Part shown: piece after piece, positions 1 through 11,091 of the stretch
How positions within the stretch are numbered: the stretch's first letter is position 1
How the letters are laid out: every line of letters starts with the position of its first letter
Assembly: GCA_039707655.1 (NCBI GenBank)
Contig: CM077665.1
Span: 138,651,148 to 138,715,147, forward strand
Direction: 5' to 3'
Source: Elymus sibiricus
Lineage: Eukaryota; Streptophyta; Magnoliopsida; Poales; Poaceae
Length of the DNA: 64,000 nt
Notes under the pieces: model-generated
Told to the model about the DNA's origin: nothing
What the model saw: the letters and a program-made list of their open reading frames with translations, nothing else
The model's database searches: none
Made by a program: the position numbers and the translations under genes

Positions 1-66
1 CACATACGGGTCACCTTGAGTGCAAGCCTTTAATGAGGATCGACAAGAGCAACTATGGCAAGACGA
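1..66 (+). pseudogene. Gypsy pol C-terminal region, upstream fragment
   Basis: This is the upstream piece of an integrase C-terminal region that resumes at 8339. Reading 2-66 and then 8339 onward gives one frame, the last five bases before the insertion being duplicated. The residues are of the VQAFNEDRQEQLW type, typical of plant Ty3/gypsy integrase just before the chromodomain-like tail. An in-frame TGA at 17-19 stands where an arginine codon is expected (CGA to TGA), so the copy is dead. The pieces are separated by the minus-strand element at 67-8333. Confidence 0.8.
62..66. repeat. Target site duplication GACGA, left copy
   Basis: GACGA directly precedes the LTR at 67; the partner is 8334-8338. 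A 5-bp duplication is the rule for LTR retrotransposons. Confidence 0.95.
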
Positions 67-1615
67 TGCTACCTCTTGAGCTTGCGTTGGTTTTCCCTTG
101 AAGAGGAAAGGGTGATGCAGCACAGAGTAGATAAGTATTTCCCTCAGTTGTTGAGAACCAAGGTATCAATCCAGTAGGAGACACAAGCAAGTCACCAATT
201 GATGCACCTACACAAAGAATCAAATACTTGCACCCAACGCTATAAATGGGTTGTCAATCCCTTCACGGTTACTTGCAAGGATGAGATCTGATATAGATAG
301 ATGGAAAAGATTGCGAAAAGTAAAAACACAAGTAAATAGATCTAAAAATATAAGATGGAAAATAGACCCGGGGGCCATAGGTTTCACTAGAGGCTTTTCT
401 CATGAAGGCAAATAATACGGTGGGTGAACAAATTACTGTCGAGCAATTGATAGAAAAGCGAATAATTATGAAGATATCCAAGGCATTGATTATGCATATA
501 GGCATCACGTCCGTGTCAAGTAGACCAAAATGATTCTGCATGTACTACTATTACTCCACACATCGACCGACTCCTGCCTGCATCTAGAGTATTAAGTTCA
601 TGAAGAACAGAGTAACGCATTAGGTAAGATGACATGATGTAGAGGGATAAACTCAAGCAATATGATGAAAACCCCATCTTTTTATCCTCGATGGCAACAA
701 TACAATACGTGCCTCGCTACCCCTACTATGTCACTGGGTGAGGACACCGCAAGATTGAACCCAAAACTAAGCACTTCTCCCATTGCAAGAATTACCAATC
801 TAGTTGGCCAAACCAAACCAATAACTCGAAGAGACTTGCAAAGATATGAAATCATGCATATAAGAATTCAGAAAAGACTCAAATAATATTCATAGATAAT
901 CTGAACATAAACCCACAATTCATCGGATCTCGACAAACACACCGCAAAAGAGTATTACATCGGATAGATCTCCATGAAGATCATGAAGAACATGGTATTG
1001 AAGAACAAAGAGAGAGAAGAAGCCATCTAGCTACTAGCTATGGACCCGAAGGTCTGTGGTGGACTACTCACGCATCATCGGTGGGGCAATGGAGTTGATG
1101 TAGATGCCCTCCGTGATCGAATCCCCCTTCGGCAGATTACCGGAAAAGGCTCCAAGATTGGATCTCACGGGAACAGAGGCTTCCGGCGGCGGAAAAGAAT
1201 TTCGTCACTCTTTTTAGTATCCAGGGAATATTTGGGAATTTATAGGCCGAAGAGTAGGGTTAGGAGGGCTGCCGTGGGCCCACAAGCCAGGGGGGCGCGC
1301 CCTACCCCCCTGGGCGCGCCCCTGTGGCTTGTGGCCACACGGCGGCTCTCCTGCCTTGGTCTCCAAGCTTGGTAGGTTTCTTCTGGTCCAAGAAAAATCA
1401 TTTCGAAGATTTTATTCCGTGTGGACTCCGTTTAATATTCCTTATCTCCAATACTCAAAAACATGGAAAAAACAGAAACTGGCACTAGGCACTAGATTAA
1501 TAGGTTAGTCCCAAAAATAATATAAAATAGCATATTAATGCATATAAAACATCCAAAACAGATAATATAATAGCATGGAACAATCAAAAATTATAGATAC
1601 GTTGGAGACGTATCA
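67..1615 (-). repeat. 3' LTR of the 67-8333 element
   Basis: About 1549 bp, beginning TG and ending CA on the plus strand. It is near-identical to 6784-8333. As the element lies on the minus strand, this left copy is the 3' LTR. Confidence 0.95.
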
Positions 1616-1631
1616 AGCATCCCCAAGCTTA
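1616..1631 (-). other. Polypurine tract of the 67-8333 element
   Basis: On the minus strand the sequence TAAGCTTGGGGATGC (revcomp of 1617-1631) lies one base from the 3' LTR start. That is the position of the plus-strand primer. The identical 15-mer abuts the 3' LTR of the second element at 60268-60282. Confidence 0.8.
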
Positions 1632-4412
1632 ATTCCTGCTCGTCCTCGAGTAGGTAAATGATAAAAACAGAATTTTTGATGTGGAATGCTACCTAACATA
1701 TTTATCCATGTAATATTCTTTATTGTGGCATGAATATTCAGATCCGTAAAATTCAATACAATAGCTTAATGTTGACATAAAAGCAATAATACTTAAAGCA
1801 TACTAACAAGCAATCATGTCTTTCAAAATACCATGGCTAAAGAAAGTTATCCCTACAATATCATATAGTCTGGCTATGCTCCATCTTCCCCACACAAAGC
1901 ATCTAAATCATGCACATCCCCGATGACAAGTCAAGCAATTGGTTCACACCTTTTTATGTTCTCAAACTTTTTCAACTCTCACGCAATACATGAGCGTGAG
2001 CCATGGATATAGCACTATAGGTGGAATAGAATATGGTGGAGGTTCAAGGGAAAAAGGAGAAGATAGTCTCACATCAACTAGGCGTATCAACGGGCTATGG
2101 AGATGCCCATCAATAGATATCAATGTGAGTGAGTAGGGATTGCCATGCTACGGATGCACTAGAGCTATAAGTGTATGAAAGCTCAAAAAGAAACTAAGTG
2201 GGTGTGCATCCAACTCGCTTGCTCACGAAGACCTAGGGCACTTTGAGGAAGCCCATCATTGGAATATACAAGCCAAGTTATATAATGAAAAATTCCCACT
2301 AGTATATGGAAGTCACAAAATAGGAGACTCTCTATCATGAAGATCATGGTGCTATTTGAAGCACAAGTGTGGAAAAAGGATAGTAACATTGTCCCTTCTC
2401 TCTTTTCTCTCATTTTTTTGGTGGGCATCTTTGGCCTCTTTTTTTTTTATTTGGGCTTCGCTGGCCTCCTTTATTTTTTTGTAAAGTCCGGAGACTCATC
2501 CCATCTTGTGAGGGAATCACAGCTTCCGTCATCCTTTCCTCACATGGGACAATGCTCTAATAATGAAGATCATCACACTTTTATTTACTTACAACTCAAA
2601 ATCTTAGAACAAAATATGACTCTATATGAATGCCTCCGGCGGAGTACCGGGATGTACCACGATCTAGCATAGCAAATGACATTGAAAACATCATGCTAGC
2701 TGTCTTACGATCATGCAAAGCAATATGACAATGATGGTGCGTGTCATAATAAACGGAACGGTGGAAGTTGCATGGCAATATATCTCGAAATGGCTATGGA
2801 AATGCCATAATATGTAGGTATGGTGGCTGTTTTGAGGAAGGTGGGTTTAATGCACCGGCGAAAGTTGCGCGGTACTAGAGAGGCTAGCAAAGGTGGAAGG
2901 GTGAGAGTGCCTATATTCCATGGACTCACATTAGTCATAAAGAACTCACATACTTATTGCAAAAGTCTATTAGCTATCGAAGCAAAGGGTTAGACGCATG
3001 CCCCTAGGGGAGAGGTTGGTAGGAGTAAACCATCGCGCGCTCCCGACCCATCACACAAAGGGCGACAATCATTAAACGCCTCATGCTCCGACTTCCTTAC
3101 ATAGCGGTTCACCATACGTGCATGCTACGGGAATCACAAACCTTAACACAAGTATCTCTACTAATCCACAATTACCTACTAGCATAACTCTTAATATTAC
3201 CATCTCTACATCTCAAAACTACATGCACGGAATCGAACTTCTCATCATATCCAATGCACTTAATATCAAAGTTTTTATTATATCCCTCTTGGATTCCTAT
3301 TATATTAGGACCAAATTCATAACCCAATCAAATTACCATGCTGTTTAGAGACTCTCAAAATAATATAAGTGAGGTACGAGAGTTCAATTATTTCTATAAA
3401 ATATAACACCACCGTGCTCTAAAAAGATATAAGTGAAGAACTAGAGCAACATTGCCTAGCTCAAAAGATATAAGTGAAGCACATAGAGTATTCTAATAAA
3501 TTCACGATTCAGCGTGTCCTTCTCAAAAATATGTGTGCAGCAAGGATGATTGTGGCAAACTAAAAATCAAAGACTCATATCATACAAGACGCTCCAAGCA
3601 AAACACATATCATGTGGTGAATAAAAATATAGCCTCAAGTAAATTTACCGATGGATTGAAGACGAAAGAGGGGATGCCTTCCGGGGCATCCCCAAGCCTA
3701 GGCTCTTTGGTATCCTTGAATATGGCTTGGGGTGCCTTGGGCATCCCCAAGCTTAGGCTCTTGCCACTCTTTATTCCATAGTCCATCAAATCTTTACCCA
3801 AAACTTGAAAACTTCACAACACAAAACTCAAGAGAAAACTCATGACATCCGTTAGTATAAGAAAAATAAATCACCACTTTAGGTACTGTTGTCAACTGAT
3901 TCTTTTTTATATTGGTGTAATACCTACTGTATTCTAACTTCTCCATGGTTCATGCCCCCCGATACAACCCATAGATTCATCAAAATAAGCAAACAACACA
4001 TAGAAAACAGAATCTGTCAAAAACAGAACAGTCTGTAGCAATCTGTAGAGTTCGAATACTTCTGTAACTCCAATTTTTTTTGAAAAATTAGGAAAACCAG
4101 GCCAATTTGCATATCAATCTTGTGTAAAAATTTCAGATCAAAAGCACGTTCCAGTGAATTTATAAAATTCCTGGACTGAGCGCAAAAGTTTCTGTTTTTC
4201 AGCAAAATCAAATCAACAAACACCGTAGACCATCGCAAAGGTCTTACTTGGCTCAAACACTAATTAACACATAAAAACACAATTATTACAGAAGTAATAA
4301 TGTGCAAAATACACCAAAACATAAGCAAAAAAAAGAAAGCAAAAATAAAATTGGGTTGCCTCCCAACAAGCGATATTGTTTAACGCCCCTAGCTAGGCAA
4401 AACGCAATAGAT
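1632..4412 (-). other. Non-coding 3' internal region of the gypsy element
   Basis: No credible coding frame. In element sense it contains a purine-rich tract (revcomp of about 2398-2475), repeats of a CTTCACTTATATCTTTT motif (near 3363, 3424 and 3468), a GGGGATGCC/GGCATCCCC hairpin (3671-3694) and two further copies of the polypurine 15-mer (3686-3700, 3741-3755). Related blocks recur in 57340-60282 and 13132-14678. Confidence 0.7.
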
Positions 4413-6488
4413 CTAGGTATTGTCATCTTTGGTATGCAATCCATAAGTAGCTCTCATAATAGATTCATAAGGTAATTTTATTTTCTTTCTAGGAAAGTGT
4501 TCCATGCCTTTCCTTAATGGAAATTGGAATCTAATATTTCCTTCCTTCATATCAATAATTGCACCAATCGTTCTAAGGAAAGGTCTACCAAGAATAATAG
4601 GACATGTAGGATTGCAATCTATATCAAGAACAATGAAATCTATGGGCACATAATTCCTATTAGCAACAATAATAACATCATTAATCCTTCCCATAGGTTT
4701 CTTTATAGTGGAATCCGCAAGATGCAAGTTTAAAGAGCAATCATCAAATTCACGGAAACCTAGCACATCACATAAAGTTTTCGGAATCGTGGAAACGCCA
4801 GCACCCAAATCACACAAAGCATGGCACTCATAATCTTTAATATTAATCTTAATAGTAGGTTCCCACTCATCATAAAGCTTCCTAGGTATAGAAACATCCA
4901 ACTCAAGTGTTTCTTCAAAAGATTTCATCATAGCATCCACGATATGTTTAGTAAAAGCTTTGTTTTGATTATAAGCATGAGGAGAATTCAACATGGATTG
5001 CAACAAGGAAATACAATCAATCAAAGAGAAATTATTATAATTAAAGTCCTTGAAATCCAAAAGAGTGGGTTCATTGCTATTTAAAGTTTTGACCTCTTCA
5101 ATCCCACTTTTTTCAATCTTAGCATTAAGATCTACAAACTCCGAATCATTGGGACGCCTTTTAACTAAAGTTGACTTATCTCCAGTCCCATCTTTATCAA
5201 GACTTGTTTTAGAAAACAAAGATTTAATAGGAGTCACATCAATCACTTTAAGATCTTCATCATTATTATCACGAGAACACACTTTTTCAAGCCATTCACG
5301 CTTAGCACGTATTCTAGCGGTTCTTTCCTTACACTCATCAATAGAAATTCTCATAGCTTTTAAAGACTCATTAATATCATGCTTGGGTGGAATAGATCTA
5401 ATTTTCAAATAATCAATCTCAAGAGAAATTCTATCAACGTTCCTAGCCAAATCATCAATCTTGAGCAATTTTTCTTCAATCATAGCATTGAAACCCTTTT
5501 GCGAACTAATAAATTCTTTAATATTATTCTCAAGATCATAGGGGATCTTATTATAATTTCCATAAGAATTTTTGTAGGAATGACCATAATTATTAGAGGA
5601 ATTACTAGGAAAAGGCCTAGGATTGAAATTACCTCTATACGCGTTATTACCAAAATTGTTCCTACCAACAAAATTCACATCCATAGATTCATTATTATTT
5701 ACAATCAAAGAAGACAAAGGCATATGATTGGGATCAATAGGAGCACTCTTACTAGCAAACATTTTCATCAATTCATCCATCTTTTCACTCAAAGTATTTA
5801 TTTCTTCAATAGCATGCACTTTTTTACTAGTAGGAGATCTTTCGGTATGCCATTGAGAGTAATTTGCCATAATATTATCTAGGAGTTTAGTAGCTTCTCC
5901 TAACGTGATTTCCATAAAAGTACCACCCGCGGCGGAATCTAAGAGATTCCTAGATGTAAAATTCAATCCAGCATAGAAAATTTGTATGATCATCCATAAA
6001 CTCAAACCATGCGCGGGGCAATTTCTAATCATTAGTTTCATCCTCTCCCAAGATTGGGCAACATGCTCATGATCAAGTTGCTTAAAATTCATTATATCGT
6101 TCCTAAGGGAGATAATCTTAGCGGGCGGAAAGTACTTGGAAATAAAAGCATCTTTACACTTATTCCATGAATCAATACTATTTTTAGGCAAAGATGAAAA
6201 CCAAGTTTTAGCACGATCTCGTAGAGAGAACGAAGATAGCTTCAATTTAACAATATCATTATCCACACCTTTCTTCTTTTGCATATCACACAACTCAACG
6301 AAAGTATTTAGATGGGATGCGGCATCTTCATTGGAAAGGCCAGAAAATTGTTCTTTCATAACAAGATTGAGCAAAGCAGCATTAATTTCATAAGATTCCG
6401 CACTAGTGGCGGGAGCAATCGGAGTAGTAATAAAATCATTATTATTAGTATTGGAAAAGTCACACAACTTGTTATTATCTTGAGACAT
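4413..6488 (-). CDS. Gag-protease polyprotein of a gypsy element
   Basis: 691-codon uninterrupted frame starting at the ATG at 6486-6488 (MSQDNN). The frame stays open upstream to 6764, but that part is leader and primer-site sequence, so this ATG is preferred. Residues about 55-185 match the plant retrotransposon gag (capsid) fold, with the hallmark stretch WFSSLPKNSIDSW near 96-108 and FISKYFPP following. A long polar linker with Asn-rich and coiled segments runs through the middle. Residues about 545-650 resemble a retropepsin: the active-site motif reads DLG (560-562) instead of DTG or DSG, and the ILGRPFL motif is present near 632-640. No zinc knuckle, reverse transcriptase or integrase is encoded. 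The protein would package element RNA into virus-like particles in the cytoplasm. The intact frame fits a recent insertion. Confidence 0.9.
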   Translation of the reverse strand: MSQDNNKLCDFSNTNNNDFITTPIAPATSAESYEINAALLNLVMKEQFSGLSNEDAASHLNTFVELCDMQKKKGVDNDIVKLKLSSFSLRDRAKTWFSSLPKNSIDSWNKCKDAFISKYFPPAKIISLRNDIMNFKQLDHEHVAQSWERMKLMIRNCPAHGLSLWMIIQIFYAGLNFTSRNLLDSAAGGTFMEITLGEATKLLDNIMANYSQWHTERSPTSKKVHAIEEINTLSEKMDELMKMFASKSAPIDPNHMPLSSLIVNNNESMDVNFVGRNNFGNNAYRGNFNPRPFPSNSSNNYGHSYKNSYGNYNKIPYDLENNIKEFISSQKGFNAMIEEKLLKIDDLARNVDRISLEIDYLKIRSIPPKHDINESLKAMRISIDECKERTARIRAKREWLEKVCSRDNNDEDLKVIDVTPIKSLFSKTSLDKDGTGDKSTLVKRRPNDSEFVDLNAKIEKSGIEEVKTLNSNEPTLLDFKDFNYNNFSLIDCISLLQSMLNSPHAYNQNKAFTKHIVDAMMKSFEETLELDVSIPRKLYDEWEPTIKINIKDYECHALCDLGAGVSTIPKTLCDVLGFREFDDCSLNLHLADSTIKKPMGRINDVIIVANRNYVPIDFIVLDIDCNPTCPIILGRPFLRTIGAIIDMKEGNIRFQFPLRKGMEHFPRKKIKLPYESIMRATYGLHTKDDNT

Positions 6489-6682
6489 CGTGACAAAGCA
6501 AGCAATCAAGCACACAAGCAAACAAAAATCAAACGAAAAGACGAACGGAAGAAGGGCGAATAAAAAGGCAAATCTTTTCGAAAATCGTTTTAGAAGTGGG
6601 GGAGAGGAAAACGAGAGGCAAATGGCAAATAATGTAAATGCAAGAGATGAGTTTGTGATGGGTACTTGGTAGGCTTGATGTA

Positions 6683-6709
6683 GATCTCCCCGACAACGGC
6701 GCCAGAAAT
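6683..6709 (-). repeat. Second copy of the primer-binding-site segment
   Basis: A 27-bp segment around GGCGCCGTTGTCGGGGA (minus sense) repeats 6751-6777 with two mismatches, 68 bp further into the leader. Only the LTR-proximal copy is in the canonical primer position. Confidence 0.8.
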
Positions 6710-6750
6710 TGGCAAGTTGACGGGAAAGTTCTTGTCTTGACTTGCTATGT

Positions 6751-6777
6751 GATCTCCCTGGCAACGGCGCCAGAAAT
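6751..6777 (-). other. Primer binding site of the 67-8333 element
   Basis: The minus-strand sequence TGGCGCCGTTGCCAGGGA lies a few bases inside the 5' LTR end at 6784. TGGCGCC at this position is the standard primer site of this Triticeae gypsy group; the same site occurs at 55866-55883. The exact primer tRNA is not inferred here. Confidence 0.85.
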
Positions 6778-6783
6778 CCTTCT

Positions 6784-8333
6784 TGCTACCTCTTGAGCTT
6801 GCGTTGGTTTTCCCTTGAAGAGGAAAGGGTGATGCAGCACAGAGTAGATAAGTATTTCCCTCAGTTGTTGAGAACCAAGGTATCAATCCAGTAGGAGACA
6901 CAAGCAAGTCACCAATTGATGCACCTACACAAAGAATCAAACACTTGCACCCAACGCTATAAAGGGGTTGTCAATCCCTTCACAGTTACTTGCAAGGATG
7001 AGATCTGATATAGATAGATGGAAAAGATTGCGAAAAGTAAAAACACAAGTAAATAGATCTGAAAATATAAGATGGAAAATAGACCCGGGGGCCATAGGTT
7101 TCACTAGAGGCTTCTCTCATGAAGGCAAATAACACGGTGGGTGAACAAATTACTGTCGAGCAATTGATAGAAAAGCGAATAATTATGAAGATATCCAAGG
7201 CAATGATTATGCATATAGGCATCACGTCCGTGTCAAGTAGACCGAAACGATTCTGCATCTACTACTATTACTCCACACATCGACCGACTCCTGCCTGCAT
7301 CTAGAGTATTAAGTTCATGAAGAACAGAGTAACGCATTAGGTAAGATGACATGATGTAGAGGGATAAACTCAAGCAATATGTTGAAAACCCGATCTTTTT
7401 ATCCTCAATGGCAACAATACAATACGTGCCTCGCTACCCCTACTATGTCACTGGGTGAGGACACCGCAAGATTGAACCCAAAACTAAGCACTTCTCCCAT
7501 TGCAAGAATTACCAATCTAGTTGGCCAAACCAAACCAATAACTCGAAGAGACTTGCAAAGATATGAAATCATGCATATAAGAATTCAGAAAAGACTCAAA
7601 TAATATTCATAGATAATCTGAACATAAACCCACAATTCATCGGATCTTGACAAACACACCGCAAAAGAGTATTACATCGGATAGATCTCCATGAAGATCA
7701 TGAAGAACATGGTATTGAAGAACAAAGAGAGAGAAGAAGCCATCTATCTACTAGCTATGGACCCAAAGGTCTGTGGTGGACTACTCACGCATCATCGGAG
7801 GGGCAATGAAGTTGATGTAGATGCCCTCCGTGATCGAATCCCCCTCCGGCAGATTACCGGAAAAGGCTCCAAGATTGGATCTCACGGGAACAGAGGCTTC
7901 CGGCGGCGGAAAAGTATTTTCGTGGCTCTTTTTAGTATCCAGGGAATATTTGGGAATTTATAGGCTGAAGAGTAGGGTTAGGAGGGCTGCCGTGGGCCCA
8001 CAAGCCAGGGGGGCGCGCCCTACCCCCCTGGGCGTGCCCCTGTGGCTTGTGGCCACACGGCGGCTCTCCTGCCTTGGTCTCCAAGCTTGGTAGGTTTCTT
8101 CTGGTCCAAGAAAAATCATTCCGAAGATTTTATTCCGTTTGGACTCCGTTTAATATTCCTTATCTGCAATACTCAAAAACATGGAAAAAACAGAAACTGG
8201 CACTAGGCACTAGATTAATAGGTTAGTCCCAAAAATAATATAAAATAGCATATTAATGCATATAAAACATCCAAAACAGATAATATAATAGCATGGAACA
8301 ATAAAAAATTATAGATACGTAGGAGACGTATCA
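6784..8333 (-). repeat. 5' LTR of the 67-8333 element
   Basis: About 1550 bp, near-identical to 67-1615 and ending at the right-hand GACGA duplication (8334-8338). On the minus strand it should hold promoter, cap site and polyadenylation signal. Confidence 0.95.
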
Positions 8334-8633
8334 GACGATGCCACGCTCCTCATGGAAGATCGTCTTCAGGCTGCACTGCGTGCCGCTGGGTACCAGCAAG
8401 CCTTGGGTCGCTATCACAGCCGTAAGGTGCACGCCAAGAGTGTTGAAGAAGGCAACCTTGTCTTTCGCTGGATCCAGTCCGCGAAGGGGTCAAACAAGTT
8501 GACGCCAAAGTGGGAAGGCCCTTACCGGGTGGTAAGAGTCACTAGGGCTTGCGCAGTCCGCCTGGAGACCGAAGATGGCACATCGGTGCAAAACTCGTGG
8601 AATATCAAGCATCTTCACAAGTTCTACCCATGA
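8334..8633 (+). pseudogene. Gypsy pol, integrase C-terminus (outer element)
   Basis: Downstream part of the pol frame begun at 1-66. It reads through the duplicated GACGA in frame and ends at TGA 8631-8633. The residues (LVFRWIQSAKGSNKLTPKWE, then YRV and a terminal LHKFYP) are the conserved C-terminal integrase module of plant gypsy polyproteins, including the KLxPKWEGPY core. No stop occurs in this half, but the upstream TGA and the 8.3-kb insertion make the gene non-functional. It sets the outer element's orientation as plus and fixes its 3' boundary region. Confidence 0.88.
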
Positions 8634-10454
8634 GGCGCGGTTGCCGGGCCTCCCGCCAGCCTCTTTTGTACAAGTCAGCCGGCAAGGCATGTAATCCTTT
8701 GTACAAAGCTAGACAAAGACCCTGTGCATAATCAATAAAGCTTAGTGTTCTACAACTTTTTGTCAAAGTACATATTTATTTTGTGTATGTTGCATGAAAA
8801 TGTTGTGACACCATACCATGCTTAAAGTGCTTGATGAACCGGTAAGGTTCCTTGCCTCCTCTTTTTCTGTTCTTTCTTTTTCTCAAAAATAAAAAGGGAG
8901 TCATGGTACGGATACCTAAATATGTTCAAGGACGATCATTTTTGCGGCAAGAAATACAGCAAATAAAACATAAGTTACAAAAACTTTAAAACTTCTTTGT
9001 TGTAGCTATTTTCCCTTGAACGATTCCAACATTTGTATGAGAAAACCTACACGCGAAGGACCCTTGTCAAAATTGTTCGCGCTCTTGAGTTGTTTCGAAT
9101 CCGCTCAGCAACAAAAGTAGCTGCGGCAAGGATGGCAATGTGGTTTTGTCAGCACCGGCATCGCCATCAGGCCGCTAAGGACCCTTTCCTAAAGCGCTCG
9201 CGGCAAAGATGCGCGCACCGGCAAACATTTCCGGCAAAGCGTAGGGATTGAAAACATACAAGTTTGGGCTCGGATACAAGGGGAAATAGCACCCATTCAT
9301 CAACATAATGAACAATGGATATTTAGTCAAAAGTGCTCGGCCACGTTTTCTTGCGTCCCCACAAGGTTACATTGGGTGCGATACAAAGACAAAAGAAAAG
9401 GACCTAGCTAGGGCGCGATTAGTCTTCAAAATTCAGCTTAAGCGCTATTTGCACCTAATCGGAATCATCGCCCTCGCTCTTGATGCTGGGAGAGATGTCG
9501 TCACCGTCACTCTCGTTGGAGGAGTCGAGGTTGCTGTCGCTCGAGCTTTTCATGCAGCACTCCAAACGATCACCGGAAGCCCCGAAGAACTTCACAGAAA
9601 GCATGGCAGATCCATCAAAACTGAATTGGAGGAGATGTCCCCGTCCCTGACCACGGGAGCGGGCAAATGACTTCCATCCTTGTGTCAGATACATGGAGCC
9701 AACGGGGGAAGTCTCGACCGCCACCCAGGCGGGGCCATTGTAGCAGTCGTCCGCCCGAAGCCACAGGCCTAAGGGCATGTCGTCTTCCATGACCCTTGCA
9801 AAGGGATTTGGAAGCCGCAGCCAACTGCGTGGTTGACGGCGCAGCGCCACGACGAACTCATACACCACCTCCCCTGTGTGGGCTTCCACCCGGGGTGAAA
9901 GGAGGGGTGTGCCGCCATGGCCGTCCCGGCTCGAAGCGCCTCGCCTCCCACGGCCCCGAGATGTGCTCTTTCCACGGGAGCTAGAGCCAGCCCATGCAGC
10001 CGTAACCAAAATGCGCGCTTGGCTTCAAGGAGAAGCCCTCAAGGCGACGACAGATGCTCGGGCTAGGCCCCTACCTCTCGACATCATGACAATGGTTTTT
10101 TTGGAGAAGCATCGAAAGGAGGAAGACGAAGGGAGAAGGCAACGGTGGCTGGCAGATTGGAATGGGAAGAGGTGAATGAGCAGCGCTCTCTGTGGCCTCC
10201 TCTTTATCGGGAAGGCGCGGGGGCTGGCTCTTTACTGTTCAAAATGACCACGCATTGTCAAGCGCACTAATCCTCTGACCGCCCCTCTTCACCATTGCCA
10301 CGCCTCACATATAACACGCGTCGTGGAGGGCGCGGTAAAAGAGAAGATTATGGCAGATAGTGGTAGTTATTTCCTGCCACGCGTGCATGTGCATTGTTTT
10401 GGGCCTAGCCCAACGACGCCTCGCATACGTGCGTGGCCCAAGCCCGGGGGATAT
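8634..10454 (+). other. 3' non-coding region of the outer gypsy element, between pol and 3' LTR
   Basis: 1.8 kb between the pol stop and the inferred 3' LTR. There is no plus-strand frame of note. An antisense B3-like frame occupies 9455-10009. The run AGCCCGGGGGATA at 10441-10453 precedes the LTR and is the likely polypurine tract. Confidence 0.6.
9455..10009 (-). pseudogene. Antisense B3-domain-like ORF in a gypsy element
   Basis: Open frame of about 184 codons on the strand opposite to the host gypsy element. It has no in-frame ATG near its 5' end: the codon at 10007-10009 is TTG, and an in-frame TGA lies slightly upstream. The central part (RLPNPFARVM, then WVAVE, MYLTQGWKSFAR, FSFDG) follows the strand order of the plant B3 DNA-binding fold. 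An Arg/Gly/Ser-rich N-terminal segment precedes it and an acidic Ser/Asp tail follows. B3 proteins are nuclear transcription factors. The lack of a start codon suggests a captured gene fragment, although an upstream exon cannot be excluded. The B3 assignment rests on pattern recognition only. Confidence 0.5.
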
Positions 10455-11068
10455 TGTCGGTGTATTAAGAATTGTGTCCTTAATACCCCAGACTTATGCA
10501 CAGGCAGTTGTGGCCTTCCCGATGACAGGGCTTGCCGAAGGATAACTAAAGCCAGATTCAAGACCAAATTACAAGAATACAAAGAAGACCTCAAGTCAGC
10601 TGATCGAAAAGTACTATAGGAGAGTACGGAAGATCAAGGCTGAAGTTGCCGGCAAGCAAGTGAAGACCCGACAAGCTCTAAGCCCGGCAAGAACCCCACT
10701 ACCTCACCACCGCGCCCCCTCATCAATCAAGTTGTCACTTTTCATGTAGTTGTCGAGTAGGCAGACTGTTAGGTAGGCCTTGTCGGGCACGTGGCAGCTC
10801 GGTAGAATTATAGCAACTTTAATGACACCTGTCCTAATGGCGTGGCAGAGGAATAAGAGGTAGCTGGGCGAACGTCACAGAAGGAGAGATGGTTCTTGCC
10901 GGGGAACGATGCCAGCGTGACACCTCACAACGCATTTAATGCACCTGTCCTAATCCGTCAGGGTTAGGTATTTCCCACTATAGCTTATGTCAGTAGTTTT
11001 GGCAGCTATTCTATCTACTTTTTACCCTCTGTAATGACCATTTTAGCCACTGTGGCAACCCCTTCCCC

Positions 11069-11077
11069 TATAAAAGG
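11069..11077 (+). promoter_or_regulatory. TATA box of the outer gypsy LTR
   Basis: TATAAAAGG in the plus-strand LTR. The inserted solo LTR begins about 15 bp downstream, separating the TATA box from its natural start-site region. Confidence 0.7.
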
Positions 11078-11091
11078 AGGTCCATGGCTAC

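Larger units (their letters stand above)
67..8333 (-). mobile_element. Full-length non-autonomous Ty3/gypsy element (Sabrina-like LTR)
   Basis: Complete LTR retrotransposon in minus orientation. The 3' LTR is 67-1615, the 5' LTR 6784-8333, and the perfect target duplication GACGA is at 62-66 and 8334-8338. The LTR opens TGATACGTCTCC on the minus strand and closes in CA, the pattern of the Triticeae Sabrina/WHAM-type group; the family name is from memory and not certain. The internal region carries one gag-protease frame and no reverse transcriptase, RNase H or integrase, so movement needs enzymes supplied elsewhere. By eye the two LTRs differ at roughly 30 sites in 1550, suggesting an insertion younger than about a million years under usual grass LTR rates. 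It sits inside the pol gene of an outer plus-strand gypsy element. Confidence 0.93.

Noticed and set aside
4524..5882. Several plus-strand ORFs of 60-167 codons
   Set aside because: Shadows of the gag-protease gene on the minus strand.
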